Positions 42,609 to 51,620 of a stretch of DNA of 64,000 nucleotides are shown here, in pieces. Every line of letters starts with the position of its first letter. Within the stretch, counting starts at the first letter, position 1. A program made the position numbers and the translations under genes. Source of the stretch: Streptomyces sp. NWU339 (GTDB lineage Bacteria > Actinomycetota > Actinomycetes > Streptomycetales > Streptomycetaceae); the NCBI RefSeq assembly GCF_003143855.1, contig NZ_QFRK01000042.1:17628-81627 (forward strand), written 5' to 3'. Under the pieces are notes generated by a model, which saw only the letters and a list, made by a program, of their open reading frames with translations, made no database searches and had not been told where the DNA came from.

Positions 42609-44690
42609 TCAGTTCACGGCCCGATACCTGCCGCCGGCCAGGGACAGCCTGCGCACCGCGCCGTCGAGGCCGACCGCGATCAGACCGTCCTCGACCGGAC
42701 GCAGTCCTGAGACGTAGGGCAGTTCCCAACGCCCCAGCGGACGGCCGTCATGGGCTCCGAGCAGCCGGATCCCGCCCTGGTCGGCGACGCACACGGCCGA
42801 ACCGTCCACGAGGACGTCCAGGGCACACGGGGCCGCCCCGCCGAGCACCGACGTCGTCCACAGCGGGCGGCCGCCCCCGGCGTCCAGAGCGGTCACCGAC
42901 CCTTCCGTGGTCACGACCACGACAGCCCCGCCGCATCCGACGGCGGCCAGGTGCACGGTGCCGCCGACCGGCGCGGTCCACAGGTGCTCTCCCGTCACCC
43001 GGTGGAGCGCGTACACCCTCCCGTCCGCCCCCGGTACGACGACGACCTCGTCGAGCGCCGTCACGCCGGCCGGGCCGGCGGCACTCAGGTGCACACTCCA
43101 CAGCCGGCTCCCGTCGTCCATCCGGCGGCACACCACCTGGCCACGGTCGGTGCAGTAGACCGCCCTGCCGACGGCCACCACCGGCCGTCCCGTCACCGCT
43201 CCGGCGTTCTCGACGGCCCAACCGCGGTCCCCGGAGCGGAGGTCGAGGGCGTGCACGCGGGTCCCCTCGGCCACGAAGAGCCGGTCCGGGTCGTCACCGA
43301 GGGCCCCGGACCAGCCGACCGCGTGGACCGCCGCGGTGTACCGGTGCCGTGCGTGCGCGGGGCCGGCCGCGGCCAGCCGGACATGGTGCACCGCTCCGTC
43401 GGCGGCGCCCAGGACCACCGCGTCCCGTGCCGGAACCAGTCCTCCTCGCACCGGTGCGCCGAGGTCCAGGCGCCACAGGGGCCGCCCGCTCCGGTACTCG
43501 ACGCCGTAGAGAACCCCGCCGGCCGTGGCGATCAGCACCATGTCCCCCATCAGCCAGGGAGGAACGCGCAACCAGTCGTGGCAGTGCCACACCCATCGCT
43601 CACCGGCGGCGGGTGCGGGTACCGGGGCGGTGGCGGGTACCGTCGCGGGCGCGGGCACTGTCGGGGCGAGGCCGTGGTCCGCCCTGCTCCCGGGGCGCGA
43701 CCGTACCCGCTCCCTCGTCCCGTCCGGTGCCCGCCCGCTCTCCCGTTCCCCCGCCTCCTCCCGTGCCAGGCGGTCGGCGCACGGCCCGATGAGGGAGCGC
43801 AGCGCGTCCAGGTGACGCCTGAACACACTCAGCGCCGCGGGCGGGTAGGGGATGCGGTCCGCGTCCGTCGCGCGGGCCAGCGCGGCGCGCACGTCGTCCA
43901 TCGTCGGACGCTCGGTGTCGGTGAACCGGAGGCACGCGGTGACGATCTCACGCAGCGGACCGGCCTCCAGGCCGGTGATGTCCGGTGGCTCCGTCAGGGC
44001 CCGTAGCCGGATGTCGAACTGGTTGTGCCCGTTGTAGGGGGGATGTCCCGTGGCGGCGAACAGCAGGGTCGCGGCGAAGGCGAAGACGTCGGCGGGCCCC
44101 TGCGCGCGGCCGAGGCCGCTCGCCTGCTCGGGGGCGGCGTACTGGAAGCTGCCCATGGCGTCCGCGGTGACGGTCACGCAGGGTTTGGCGGCGAGCCGTA
44201 CGAGGCTGAAGTCGATGATCCAGGGACGGGTCGCGGTGACGAGCACGTTGCTCGGTTTCAGGTCCCGGTGGTAGAGCCGGGAACCGTGCAGGCCGGCCAG
44301 GGTGCCCGCCAGACGGCGGCCGAGTACGAGCACCGTGTCCTCGGGCAGCGGGCCGGAGCCGTCGACCAGCTGTTGCAGTGAGGGGCCCGGGATGTACCGC
44401 GTGGCCAGCCAGGGGCGGCGGGCGTCCGGGTCGGCACCCAGGAGTTCGGGGATGCCCTCTCCCCCGGCCCGGTCGACGGCCTCGATCTCGCTGTGGAAGC
44501 GGGGTCTGAGCCGCTCGGACTCGGCGATGTCGGTGCGGATGAGTTTGACCGCGGCGAACCGCTCCCGCCCGCCCGGTTCCTCCCGGCCCAGGAACACCTC
44601 GCCGAATCCGCCCGCGCCGATCCGGGACAGCAGCCGGAACCTGCCCAGCTGCCTGGGGTCCTCACGCCTCAGTGTCTCCATCGAGGGCAC
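42609..44690 (-). CDS. Serine/threonine protein kinase with C-terminal PQQ-like beta-propeller
   Basis: A 693-residue Hanks-type kinase. The glycine loop is GAGGFGEVFLG (24-34), the ATP lysine is K49 in AVKLI, the catalytic loop is HRDLKPSNVL (141-150), and the activation segment starts IIDFSLVRL, so DFG is replaced by DFS; APEQ follows. After a Pro/Ala linker comes a repeat domain of PQQ/WD-like blades (GVEYRSGRPLWRLDLGAP, ALHRVTGEHLWTAPVGG, ALDAGGGRPLWTTSV). No membrane segment separates the parts, so both are cytoplasmic. The propeller may recruit substrates or sense a ligand. The gene starts 3 bp after the short GAP1 stop, with GAGAGG before the GTG. Confidence 0.88.
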   Translation of the reverse strand: MPSMETLRREDPRQLGRFRLLSRIGAGGFGEVFLGREEPGGRERFAAVKLIRTDIAESERLRPRFHSEIEAVDRAGGEGIPELLGADPDARRPWLATRYIPGPSLQQLVDGSGPLPEDTVLVLGRRLAGTLAGLHGSRLYHRDLKPSNVLVTATRPWIIDFSLVRLAAKPCVTVTADAMGSFQYAAPEQASGLGRAQGPADVFAFAATLLFAATGHPPYNGHNQFDIRLRALTEPPDITGLEAGPLREIVTACLRFTDTERPTMDDVRAALARATDADRIPYPPAALSVFRRHLDALRSLIGPCADRLAREEAGERESGRAPDGTRERVRSRPGSRADHGLAPTVPAPATVPATAPVPAPAAGERWVWHCHDWLRVPPWLMGDMVLIATAGGVLYGVEYRSGRPLWRLDLGAPVRGGLVPARDAVVLGAADGAVHHVRLAAAGPAHARHRYTAAVHAVGWSGALGDDPDRLFVAEGTRVHALDLRSGDRGWAVENAGAVTGRPVVAVGRAVYCTDRGQVVCRRMDDGSRLWSVHLSAAGPAGVTALDEVVVVPGADGRVYALHRVTGEHLWTAPVGGTVHLAAVGCGGAVVVVTTEGSVTALDAGGGRPLWTTSVLGGAAPCALDVLVDGSAVCVADQGGIRLLGAHDGRPLGRWELPYVSGLRPVEDGLIAVGLDGAVRRLSLAGGRYRAVN

Positions 44691-44693
44691 CGG

Positions 44694-45635
44694 TCAGACC
44701 TCTCCGTGTGTGTCGGCCCGGCGGCCCGGCCGGTCTCGTGGCCCGTCGTCGCAGGGGAACGGGGCGGGGGCGGTGCGCAGGGCGAGGGCGCGCAGCATGC
44801 CGTCGGTGCCCAGTTCCTGCTGCAGCAGCCGCAGCCGGGCCAGGTGGGTGCGGGCGGTCGGGGAGAGGGGCTCGGGCGGGATCCCCTCGTCCACGACACG
44901 CCGCCGTGGTGACGACGCCTTCGTGTAGCAGATCCAAGGCATGTCCTCAGTGGCGTCGGGGGCCCAGGTCGCCGCCGTCAGCGTGGCCCGGTAGCCGTAG
45001 GACAGCAGGGAGACGACGGCGTCGATGACACCGATCCGGTCGAGGGCGAACCGGTCGTCCGGGGCCCGCAGGGCGACCGGCGCCTCCAGTGCGACGGCGG
45101 CGGTGGCGGCCGTCCAGCCGAAGCCGGCCTTCTCCACCAGGCGCGTGGTCCGCTCGATGTGGTCGGCCTGCGCCGTGAGGAGCACGGGGGCCGACGCCTG
45201 CTCCTCGTCGGCCTCGGTGGGCAGCGGTACCGGCCGTACCGCGTTCCACAGGGAGACCAGTCCCAGCCCGTGCCGGGCCAGTTCCTCGTAGGGCAGCAGG
45301 AAGCACCGGGTGGTGGCGGACCGCCGGCCCGAGGAGTCCCAGGTCGCCTCCGCGAAGCTGTTCCAGTCCGTCACGGAGACGGTGATCCACCTGCTCGCGG
45401 TGTCCTCCCCCGCGGCGCCGCAGACGCCGAAGGAGACCCAGGGGAGCACCTCGCCGGGGCGTCCCGCGGTGGACCAGGGCGGCGGGGTGCCGAACAGCGT
45501 GGCTCTGATGACCCGTTCGAACCACGGCACGGCCGAGGGGCCGTCGCTGCACCGCAGGACGCGGTAGTCGCTGCTGTCTCCCGGCGATTTCGACAGCACC
45601 GCCCAGCGCGCGCGCAGACGGAGAGTGGGAGTCAT
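44694..45635 (-). CDS. Short GTPase-associated protein (GAP1 N-terminal module only)
   Basis: A 313-residue protein paralogous to the N-terminal part of the 967-residue protein at 36013-38916: YRVLRCSDG, LPWVSFGVCG, FLLPYEELARHGL, SLWNAVRPVPLP and IDAVVSLLSYGYRATL correspond block by block. It lacks the middle and C-terminal regions of the long form. ATG 45635 is one base after the stop of the vWA/GTPase fusion gene, with GGGAGG upstream inside that gene. By position it is the dedicated partner of that GTPase. The family assignment (GAP1-N) is recalled; activity is unproven. Confidence 0.72.
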   Translation of the reverse strand: MTPTLRLRARWAVLSKSPGDSSDYRVLRCSDGPSAVPWFERVIRATLFGTPPPWSTAGRPGEVLPWVSFGVCGAAGEDTASRWITVSVTDWNSFAEATWDSSGRRSATTRCFLLPYEELARHGLGLVSLWNAVRPVPLPTEADEEQASAPVLLTAQADHIERTTRLVEKAGFGWTAATAAVALEAPVALRAPDDRFALDRIGVIDAVVSLLSYGYRATLTAATWAPDATEDMPWICYTKASSPRRRVVDEGIPPEPLSPTARTHLARLRLLQQELGTDGMLRALALRTAPAPFPCDDGPRDRPGRRADTHGEV

Positions 45636-45636
45636 G

Positions 45637-48378
45637 TCAGTTCCCTCCCGAGGCGCGCCCCAGGGCGATCAGCGGTTCCAGCACGTTGACCGGCCGGGCG
45701 GGGCCGCGCAGCGCGGGCAGGCCGTGTTCGTCGTGGGTCTGGTTCGAGCAGTCGTCCAGGTTGAGCGTGCCGCCGCGGGTGCGGTGGAAGCCGATCGCCG
45801 ACACCGCGTACCAGAGCACGTGGTCCGGGAGGAAGTACGCCTTCGTCAGCGCCCGCGCCCGCGCCACATAGGCGGAACGGTCTGCCAGCCAGCCGATGTA
45901 GCCCTCCGCGTCGACGGCGGGTACGCACGGGTCTCCCTGCGCGTTCTGACCGACCCAGTTGCCGCGCCGGGCGCCCTGGAAGACGGAGGGCTCGTCGAAC
46001 TTCGTGACGCAGAAGGCGACGCGGTGCGGCAGGCGTCCCCGCACCAGCCGGCCCTGTTCGTGGAACTCCTGCAGCAGTCGCTCCAGGTGGGGGGCGAGGA
46101 ACTCGGCCTGGGGACCGCTGCCGGTGGGGTCGACCAGGATCACCAGATGCCCGGCGCGGCCCAGGTGCGCGTCGAGGATGTGGTTGTCGCCGTAGTTCTC
46201 CCGTTGGTACTCGTGGCCGCCGACGTCGCAGAAGTCCAGTGCGAAGTCGATCCGCTCCGGCCGCCGCCGGCCGGTGAGTTCGGCACGAAAGACGTACGAG
46301 AACGAACTCGGGCCCAGCGTCGCCTGGGGGAACTGGCGCGCCACCGCCAGGGCGTAGGTCTGCTGCACGAGGAATTGCTCGGCCCGCTCGCTCTCGGCGA
46401 TGACGTTCCAGCGGCCCAGGTCCAGGGGCGCGCCCGCGGCGGCGAGTCCCGCGGCCGCCAGGAAGGTCGTCTTGCCGCTGTGCGCGGCCCCCAGGACGGC
46501 GATGGTGTGTCTCGTCTGCCGTGCCGCGGCCTCCCGCGTGGCGCGTTCCCCGGACCGCACGCCGTCCCCGGGCCGCACGGCTCCCCCGGTCTCCGCGGTC
46601 TCGGGTACCGAAGAGGGCGCACGGTCGGCCGCCGGGACCGGCGCGGGAGCCTCCAGGTCCTGCGGGGGCGGGGCGGGGGCGGCTGCGCCGGTCCGGTGGT
46701 CGAGTCCGTCGACGGCCGCCTCGATGCGGCGCACCGCCTCTTCGTAGGGAGGGCCCATCCCCCGCAGGATGCGGGCGGCGATCTCCGCGAACGGGCGGGT
46801 CTCCGGGTCGATCTGACCGATCAGGCGGGCATCACGCGGGGAGGCCAGCAGGGCGGGGAAGGCCAGCGAGGCACGGCCCTGCATCCTGGCCACGTACGCG
46901 GACACCGTCTGGAAGACCCGCACCGCTTCGACCCGGTCCATGCTCTCCAGCAGGATCTGCCGGGCGTCCCCGGTGAACTCGTAGGCGGGATCGTCCGCCG
47001 GTGTCCCGACGCCCTCCCGCGCGCGCCGGGTACGCAGCAGCCCGCTGAAGAACACCTCCGCCAAAGGGGTGGGGTCGTAGGGCTCCTTGCGCCAGCTGCT
47101 GGTGACCATGTGCGTCAGCCACATGGTGGACAGGCTCAGCGGCACCACGGCAAGGCTGCGCAGCAGCCGCCGGGCACGCCCGCCGGCGACGGCGTCGAAG
47201 TCGTCGAGCAGCTCACCGGCGGTGGCCGTGTCCAGTGGGACGGCGTCCGGGGCGCCGGGAGGACCTTTCCGCCCGCGTTCCGGGCCGGGGGCGACGATCC
47301 AGGCCGAGGCGGACACCGTACCGTCGTACGCCCCGGTGACCATTGCGGCCCAGCGGTTCAACGGTCCGGGCGCGAGGGGTACGACGGGGACCGCGTGCGG
47401 GCGGCCGCCGGAGGGCGGGCGGCCATCGGGCCACAGGTCTCCCAGGGACCAGCCGGCCGGTGTGAACCGCCGCGCGAGGCCGGTGAACCGCCCGGACCGG
47501 ACACCCTGCGTCTCCGGGTGGAAGGACACCGGCAGCGGGTCGATCCCGGTGCGCCCCCACAGATAGCGCGGCAGCAGATGGACGATCACCACCGGTCCGT
47601 ACGAGGACAGCAGATGGACCTGCTCCGACATCCGGCCGTCGTGCCAGCCGGGCCCGACGCCATCGGTGACCAGGGCGATCAGGCGTCTGCCGTCGGGCTC
47701 CAGCAGCGTGCGCAGGCTGCCGGAGCCACCGTCGGCCGCCGAGGGCACGGTGCGGGCGGTCCGCGAGTCCAGCCGACGCACGGTGATCGACCGGAAGGCG
47801 CCGTACTGGGCGACGGCTCGGGCCAGTTCGCGCAGCAGCGGCGTCCACAGCCTCATCGACGAGCCGGTGTCGCACACGAGCGCGAGGTCGAAGTGCGGTT
47901 CCTCGGCGGGCTTGACCATCGGCACGACCATGCCGGTGGCCGCCGCCCACTCGGCGGTGGCCACCTCGTCCACCACGGTCCGTGCGGGTGAGGGGCTGGT
48001 ACGGCGCAGGGGGCGAAGGGCGTTGCCGAGCCCCGGGCGGCCGGGCAGCATCCGGGGCGGCAGGGGCGCGTCGACCAGGGCGGTGATCTCGCCCGCTCCG
48101 GTGAGCAGCGGCTCGGCGTCCCTCAGCCACAGCCCCATGTCCGCCCGGCCGTCCGGTGTCCGGCCCGTGGCACCGGCTCCCGGGGACGTACCGCGGTGCG
48201 CGGGGGCCCCGCCGCCCGGGGCGAGGCCCGTGGACCGGAGGTCGTGTCCCGGGCCGCCCGTCGTCGACGGCGGGCCGGCCTGGGGCAGTCGTGCGGCCAG
48301 CCAGGCGATGTCGAGGACTTCGCTCAGCCCGATCCCGGCCGGGGAGTCCAGCAGCGCCCTCGCGACCTCCGGGTGCAC
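45637..48378 (-). CDS. SAV_2336-type N-terminal/vWA-like region fused to a DO-GTPase
   Basis: A 913-residue fusion. The N-terminus (SPAGIGLSEVLDIAWLAARLP) resembles the SAV_2336 N-terminal region. A vWA-like domain follows (HFDLALVCDTGSSMRLW, RLIALVTDGVGPGW) whose metal site is DTGSS rather than canonical DxSxS. A helical middle leads to a GTPase domain from about residue 625: P-loop LGAAHSGKTTF, FCDVGGHEYQ as switch II and FCVTKFDEPSVF as TKxD. The end (NVLEPLIALG) matches the separate GTPase at 38913-40079. I infer a regulated GTP switch with a protein-binding front end. The GTG start lies 4 bp after the MoxR stop. Confidence 0.8.
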   Translation of the reverse strand: MHPEVARALLDSPAGIGLSEVLDIAWLAARLPQAGPPSTTGGPGHDLRSTGLAPGGGAPAHRGTSPGAGATGRTPDGRADMGLWLRDAEPLLTGAGEITALVDAPLPPRMLPGRPGLGNALRPLRRTSPSPARTVVDEVATAEWAAATGMVVPMVKPAEEPHFDLALVCDTGSSMRLWTPLLRELARAVAQYGAFRSITVRRLDSRTARTVPSAADGGSGSLRTLLEPDGRRLIALVTDGVGPGWHDGRMSEQVHLLSSYGPVVIVHLLPRYLWGRTGIDPLPVSFHPETQGVRSGRFTGLARRFTPAGWSLGDLWPDGRPPSGGRPHAVPVVPLAPGPLNRWAAMVTGAYDGTVSASAWIVAPGPERGRKGPPGAPDAVPLDTATAGELLDDFDAVAGGRARRLLRSLAVVPLSLSTMWLTHMVTSSWRKEPYDPTPLAEVFFSGLLRTRRAREGVGTPADDPAYEFTGDARQILLESMDRVEAVRVFQTVSAYVARMQGRASLAFPALLASPRDARLIGQIDPETRPFAEIAARILRGMGPPYEEAVRRIEAAVDGLDHRTGAAAPAPPPQDLEAPAPVPAADRAPSSVPETAETGGAVRPGDGVRSGERATREAAARQTRHTIAVLGAAHSGKTTFLAAAGLAAAGAPLDLGRWNVIAESERAEQFLVQQTYALAVARQFPQATLGPSSFSYVFRAELTGRRRPERIDFALDFCDVGGHEYQRENYGDNHILDAHLGRAGHLVILVDPTGSGPQAEFLAPHLERLLQEFHEQGRLVRGRLPHRVAFCVTKFDEPSVFQGARRGNWVGQNAQGDPCVPAVDAEGYIGWLADRSAYVARARALTKAYFLPDHVLWYAVSAIGFHRTRGGTLNLDDCSNQTHDEHGLPALRGPARPVNVLEPLIALGRASGGN

Positions 48379-48382
48379 CGTG

Positions 48383-49495
48383 TCACGCCCCGGAGAGCGA
48401 GTGGAACACGGCGTTCGCGATCGTCTCCATGTCGTCCGGTCCCAACTGGGCCGTGAGCCTGAGGCGTACGGCGTTGATCAGCTGGTCCGGTGAGAGCTGG
48501 CGGCCGGCGGTGGTCAGTCCCTCGTACTGTTCCAGGATGTCCTCCACCTGGGAGAGGTCCTCCATCTCGGGGACGTGCGCGCGGAGGATCTCGTGGAGAC
48601 GGGTCCCCTCGGGACGCTTGAGGGTCAGGAAGAGGCACCGCCGGCGGAAGGCCGGCGGGAATTCCCGGTCGCCGTTGCTGGTGAGGATGACGATGGGGAA
48701 CTGCGCGCACCGGACGCGGCCGTCGTGCACGGGTACCCGGGCGTTTCCGTCCCAGCTGAGCACGTGGACCGGTGACTCGGCGACCCGGCGCAGCTCGGGG
48801 ATCTCATAGCCGCCGGTCTCGAAGACGTGCAGCAGGTCGTTGGGCAGATCCACGTCGCTCTTGTCGATCTCGTCGATCAGCAGCACGCGGGGCCGGCGTC
48901 TGGGCAGCAGCGCGTCGCCCAGCGCGCCGAGCCTGACGTACTGTCCGACGTCCTCGTGACCGCCCTCCGCCCGGTCGCCCTGCGGGCGGCCGGGCACGTC
49001 CTTGCGCAGGTTCATGTCGTGCAGGCGGCCCAGCACGTCGTAGTCGTAGAGCCCTTCGCGCAGGGTCGACCTGCTGGTGATGCCCCACCGCAGGACGGGG
49101 CCCAGGGCGAGCTCCCGGGCGACGGAGGCGGCCAGGGTGGTCTTCCCCGTTCCGGGCGGACCGGTGACCAGCAGGGGCCGGCGGAGCTGGATGGCGGCGT
49201 TCACCAGATCGTGCGCCTCCCAGTCGCCGCGATAGGCGACCGCCCCCTGGGTGTCCCACCACTCCTCTTCCTCGGTTCCGGGCGGCGGCACCGGGAGACT
49301 GCGGTGCGTGGGGTCCCGCTCGCGCAACGAGTCCTCCGACCTGGGGGACACCAGTGCCCGCAGTCCGAAGGAGCGCCAGGGCGGGGGTTGGGGAATGTCC
49401 GGGACCGCGCCGCCCGGAGTCCGGGGCCCGCCCCAGTGCCCCCGGTAGACCCACCAGTCGGGAGCCGTCGCGCCGGTGGCCGTCCCTTCCGTCAT
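48383..49495 (-). CDS. MoxR-type AAA+ ATPase
   Basis: A 370-residue AAA+ protein. Walker A is GPPGTGKT (112-119), Walker B is VLLIDEIDKSD (DEID at 208-211), sensor 1 is VILTSNGDREFP, and the arginine-finger region is FRRRCLFLTLKRP. MoxR ATPases act as chaperones that remodel vWA-domain proteins; two vWA-containing proteins are encoded in the same run. The N-terminal ~85 residues are Trp/Pro-rich and specific to this protein. In vWA-MoxR-VMAP systems the ATPase is thought to license the effector. Gene order caspase-like, MoxR, vWA fits that class. Confidence 0.9.
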   Translation of the reverse strand: MTEGTATGATAPDWWVYRGHWGGPRTPGGAVPDIPQPPPWRSFGLRALVSPRSEDSLRERDPTHRSLPVPPPGTEEEEWWDTQGAVAYRGDWEAHDLVNAAIQLRRPLLVTGPPGTGKTTLAASVARELALGPVLRWGITSRSTLREGLYDYDVLGRLHDMNLRKDVPGRPQGDRAEGGHEDVGQYVRLGALGDALLPRRRPRVLLIDEIDKSDVDLPNDLLHVFETGGYEIPELRRVAESPVHVLSWDGNARVPVHDGRVRCAQFPIVILTSNGDREFPPAFRRRCLFLTLKRPEGTRLHEILRAHVPEMEDLSQVEDILEQYEGLTTAGRQLSPDQLINAVRLRLTAQLGPDDMETIANAVFHSLSGA

Positions 49496-49553
49496 TGCAC
49501 TTCCCTTCTGTCGTGGGACCGTCGCTCCGGCCGCGTGGGGCCGGCCGCTCCGG

Positions 49554-51617
49554 TCAGGGCATGGTCACCGAGGTCGGGACGAACGGAGAACGACGCGGGT
49601 CGTCGAAGAGCACGACCATGTCCCGGAACACTCCGGCCTCGTCACCTCCGGTGCTGCGCAGGTCGAAGACGATCTCGGGAAGGTCGTGCAGGGGACGGCC
49701 GTCGAGTCTTCGCATCAGGCTCTCCCGTACCAACGCGCCGTCGCAGACCGCGTCGTCGTCACCACCGCGCGCACAGCCGTCGGCCGGGGGCCGGTCCGGC
49801 CAGATGGCCAGCAGGGCGCCGTTGTTGAGGGCGGTGCCGACGAGGTCGAAGTGAGCCGACTCGGTCAGCGGGCGGGAGAGCACGATCCCGGCGTACGGCT
49901 CGGCCGCACCGTTCGTGTCCTTGGCACCGTTTCTGAGGAACGCGGTCTCCATGGCCCGGGTGTGCCGTGCGAGCTCCGCTCCCCCGGTCGTACAGGAAGT
50001 GGTGCAGACGCTCCACTGCAGGCGGGCCGCGGGAACCGAGTCGAGGAGGGACGCCCCGCGTTGCCACCGCAGTGTCTGGGGGCCTTTGCGGTGCCGCCAG
50101 CGGTCCCGCAGCACCACCGGGCCGCTGTCCCCCAGCAGCGGTGCCTTCCCGCTGGGTACGGCGAAGCTCGGCAGGGTGTCGAAGCGGTGGCCGAACAGGT
50201 CCCGGTCGACGATGAACTCGACCCAGGCTCCGTCGAGTGCGGAACGGACCTTGGTGGGAGCGCTGTGGTGGATCTGCTCCACGAGCGTGGCGAACCCGTC
50301 CTTGTGCCAGCTCTGCTGCTGCAACCGGATCCGTTGACGCTTGTGTTCCGTGTAGAACCACGCCTGGGCGCGGTAGCTCGGCCCCCGGGCGTCCCACGGC
50401 GCGAGGGGCCCGGCGGGTGCGGCGGGCGCCGGGCCGTGGCTCAGTTCGTCCCGGCGTTGCAGGTCGATCACCAGGTGGCCGCGCTGCCACGGGGAGGTGG
50501 GCGGCACGGAGACGGTCGCCAGCGGTGGCAGGCCCTTGTGCGCGGCCCAGGAGGCGTACCACTGGTGCATGTCGTCCCGCAGCCGCTCGATCCGGGCGAG
50601 GACGGCGCAGAGGCCGGTGATGCAGTGGCTGCCGTCCGCGCGGTGGGGCAGCCGCGTCACGCGCACGGCCGTCTCCGGCAGGGACAGGTCGTCGGCGATG
50701 CGCGGGCCGAAGGCGTGCAGCCACTCCCACACCCCGCTCTCCTCCCGCGGAGTCAGTTCGGCCCGTTCCACCGCCCGGCGCAGCGCTTCGGCCTGGGCGG
50801 CGGTGACGGCGACGCCGGGGAGGAAGTCCTGGTCCACGAGGAACCGGCCCCGGTGGGACAGCCAGTAGTGGGTGGGGATCTGGCCGTAGCCCGGGTCCTC
50901 CTGCCGATAGGCCGCGCAGAAGCGGTCCTCGAGGGCGACTGCGGTCTGCTCGATCTGTTCCAGGTCCAGTCGGTCACCGGACGGCAGCGCTTCCAGTTCG
51001 TCCAGGAGCCGGTCGGTGAACACTCCGCCCCGGTCCTCGTCGAAGAGGGCCTGTTCGCCGTGGCGGGCGCCGTAGAGCACCAGCGGGTTCCAGTCCGGGT
51101 GGGGTACGACGCCGTCCGCGGTGACCAGCGTCTGAACGCCGCCGTCCGGGCTCTGGACGAAGTCCGCCTCCCGGCAGGCGTCGATCACGAACAGCTGGCG
51201 TTCGGGTCTGCCCGGGCCGGCCATTCCGCGTTGCAGGTCCTCGAGTTCGACGCGTTGGTTGTACGGGAGGTACAGGAAGTGCCTGCGGCCCTCCCGGCTG
51301 ACGGTGCCGTGTCCGATCCAGTAGAAGACGAAGGCGTCGGCCTCCTTCAGGCCGTCCAGGAGTCTGGGCCGGGCGAAGAACTTGACCATCGAACCGAGAT
51401 CGGCCGCCACCAGATCGGCCGAGGTGGCCTTCAGCCGGGCCGGCAGCGGGTCGGGCAGCGGTCCGGCGTTGGTCAGGAAGGTGATGGAACACGGTTCGGC
51501 GACATGGCTCACCAGCCAGGAGGCGAAGCGGACACCGGAGGCCAGGGAACCGGACATGGGCCGCAGCGACGAGCCCTCGTACGTCTCCGGGCACACCACC
51601 AGAGCGCGTACGACCAT
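49554..51617 (-). CDS. Caspase-like protease with VMAP-type C-terminus
   Basis: A 687-residue protein. The N-terminal ~250 residues form a caspase/metacaspase-like (C14) domain: RALVVCPETYEG as first strand, the catalytic histidine H103 in FYWIGHGTVS and the catalytic cysteine C148 in LFVIDACREAD. A central region follows. The C-terminal ~300 residues (RGHLVIDLQRRDELSHGP, AQAWFYTEHKRQRIRLQQQ, IVFDLRSTGGDEAGVFRDMV) resemble the C-terminal domain of vWA-MoxR-associated proteins (VMAP). Such proteases are proposed suicide effectors kept inactive until NTPase partners signal infection. No export signal. The MoxR gene follows after 58 bp. Confidence 0.84.
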   Translation of the reverse strand: MVVRALVVCPETYEGSSLRPMSGSLASGVRFASWLVSHVAEPCSITFLTNAGPLPDPLPARLKATSADLVAADLGSMVKFFARPRLLDGLKEADAFVFYWIGHGTVSREGRRHFLYLPYNQRVELEDLQRGMAGPGRPERQLFVIDACREADFVQSPDGGVQTLVTADGVVPHPDWNPLVLYGARHGEQALFDEDRGGVFTDRLLDELEALPSGDRLDLEQIEQTAVALEDRFCAAYRQEDPGYGQIPTHYWLSHRGRFLVDQDFLPGVAVTAAQAEALRRAVERAELTPREESGVWEWLHAFGPRIADDLSLPETAVRVTRLPHRADGSHCITGLCAVLARIERLRDDMHQWYASWAAHKGLPPLATVSVPPTSPWQRGHLVIDLQRRDELSHGPAPAAPAGPLAPWDARGPSYRAQAWFYTEHKRQRIRLQQQSWHKDGFATLVEQIHHSAPTKVRSALDGAWVEFIVDRDLFGHRFDTLPSFAVPSGKAPLLGDSGPVVLRDRWRHRKGPQTLRWQRGASLLDSVPAARLQWSVCTTSCTTGGAELARHTRAMETAFLRNGAKDTNGAAEPYAGIVLSRPLTESAHFDLVGTALNNGALLAIWPDRPPADGCARGGDDDAVCDGALVRESLMRRLDGRPLHDLPEIVFDLRSTGGDEAGVFRDMVVLFDDPRRSPFVPTSVTMP

Positions 51618-51620
51618 CGA

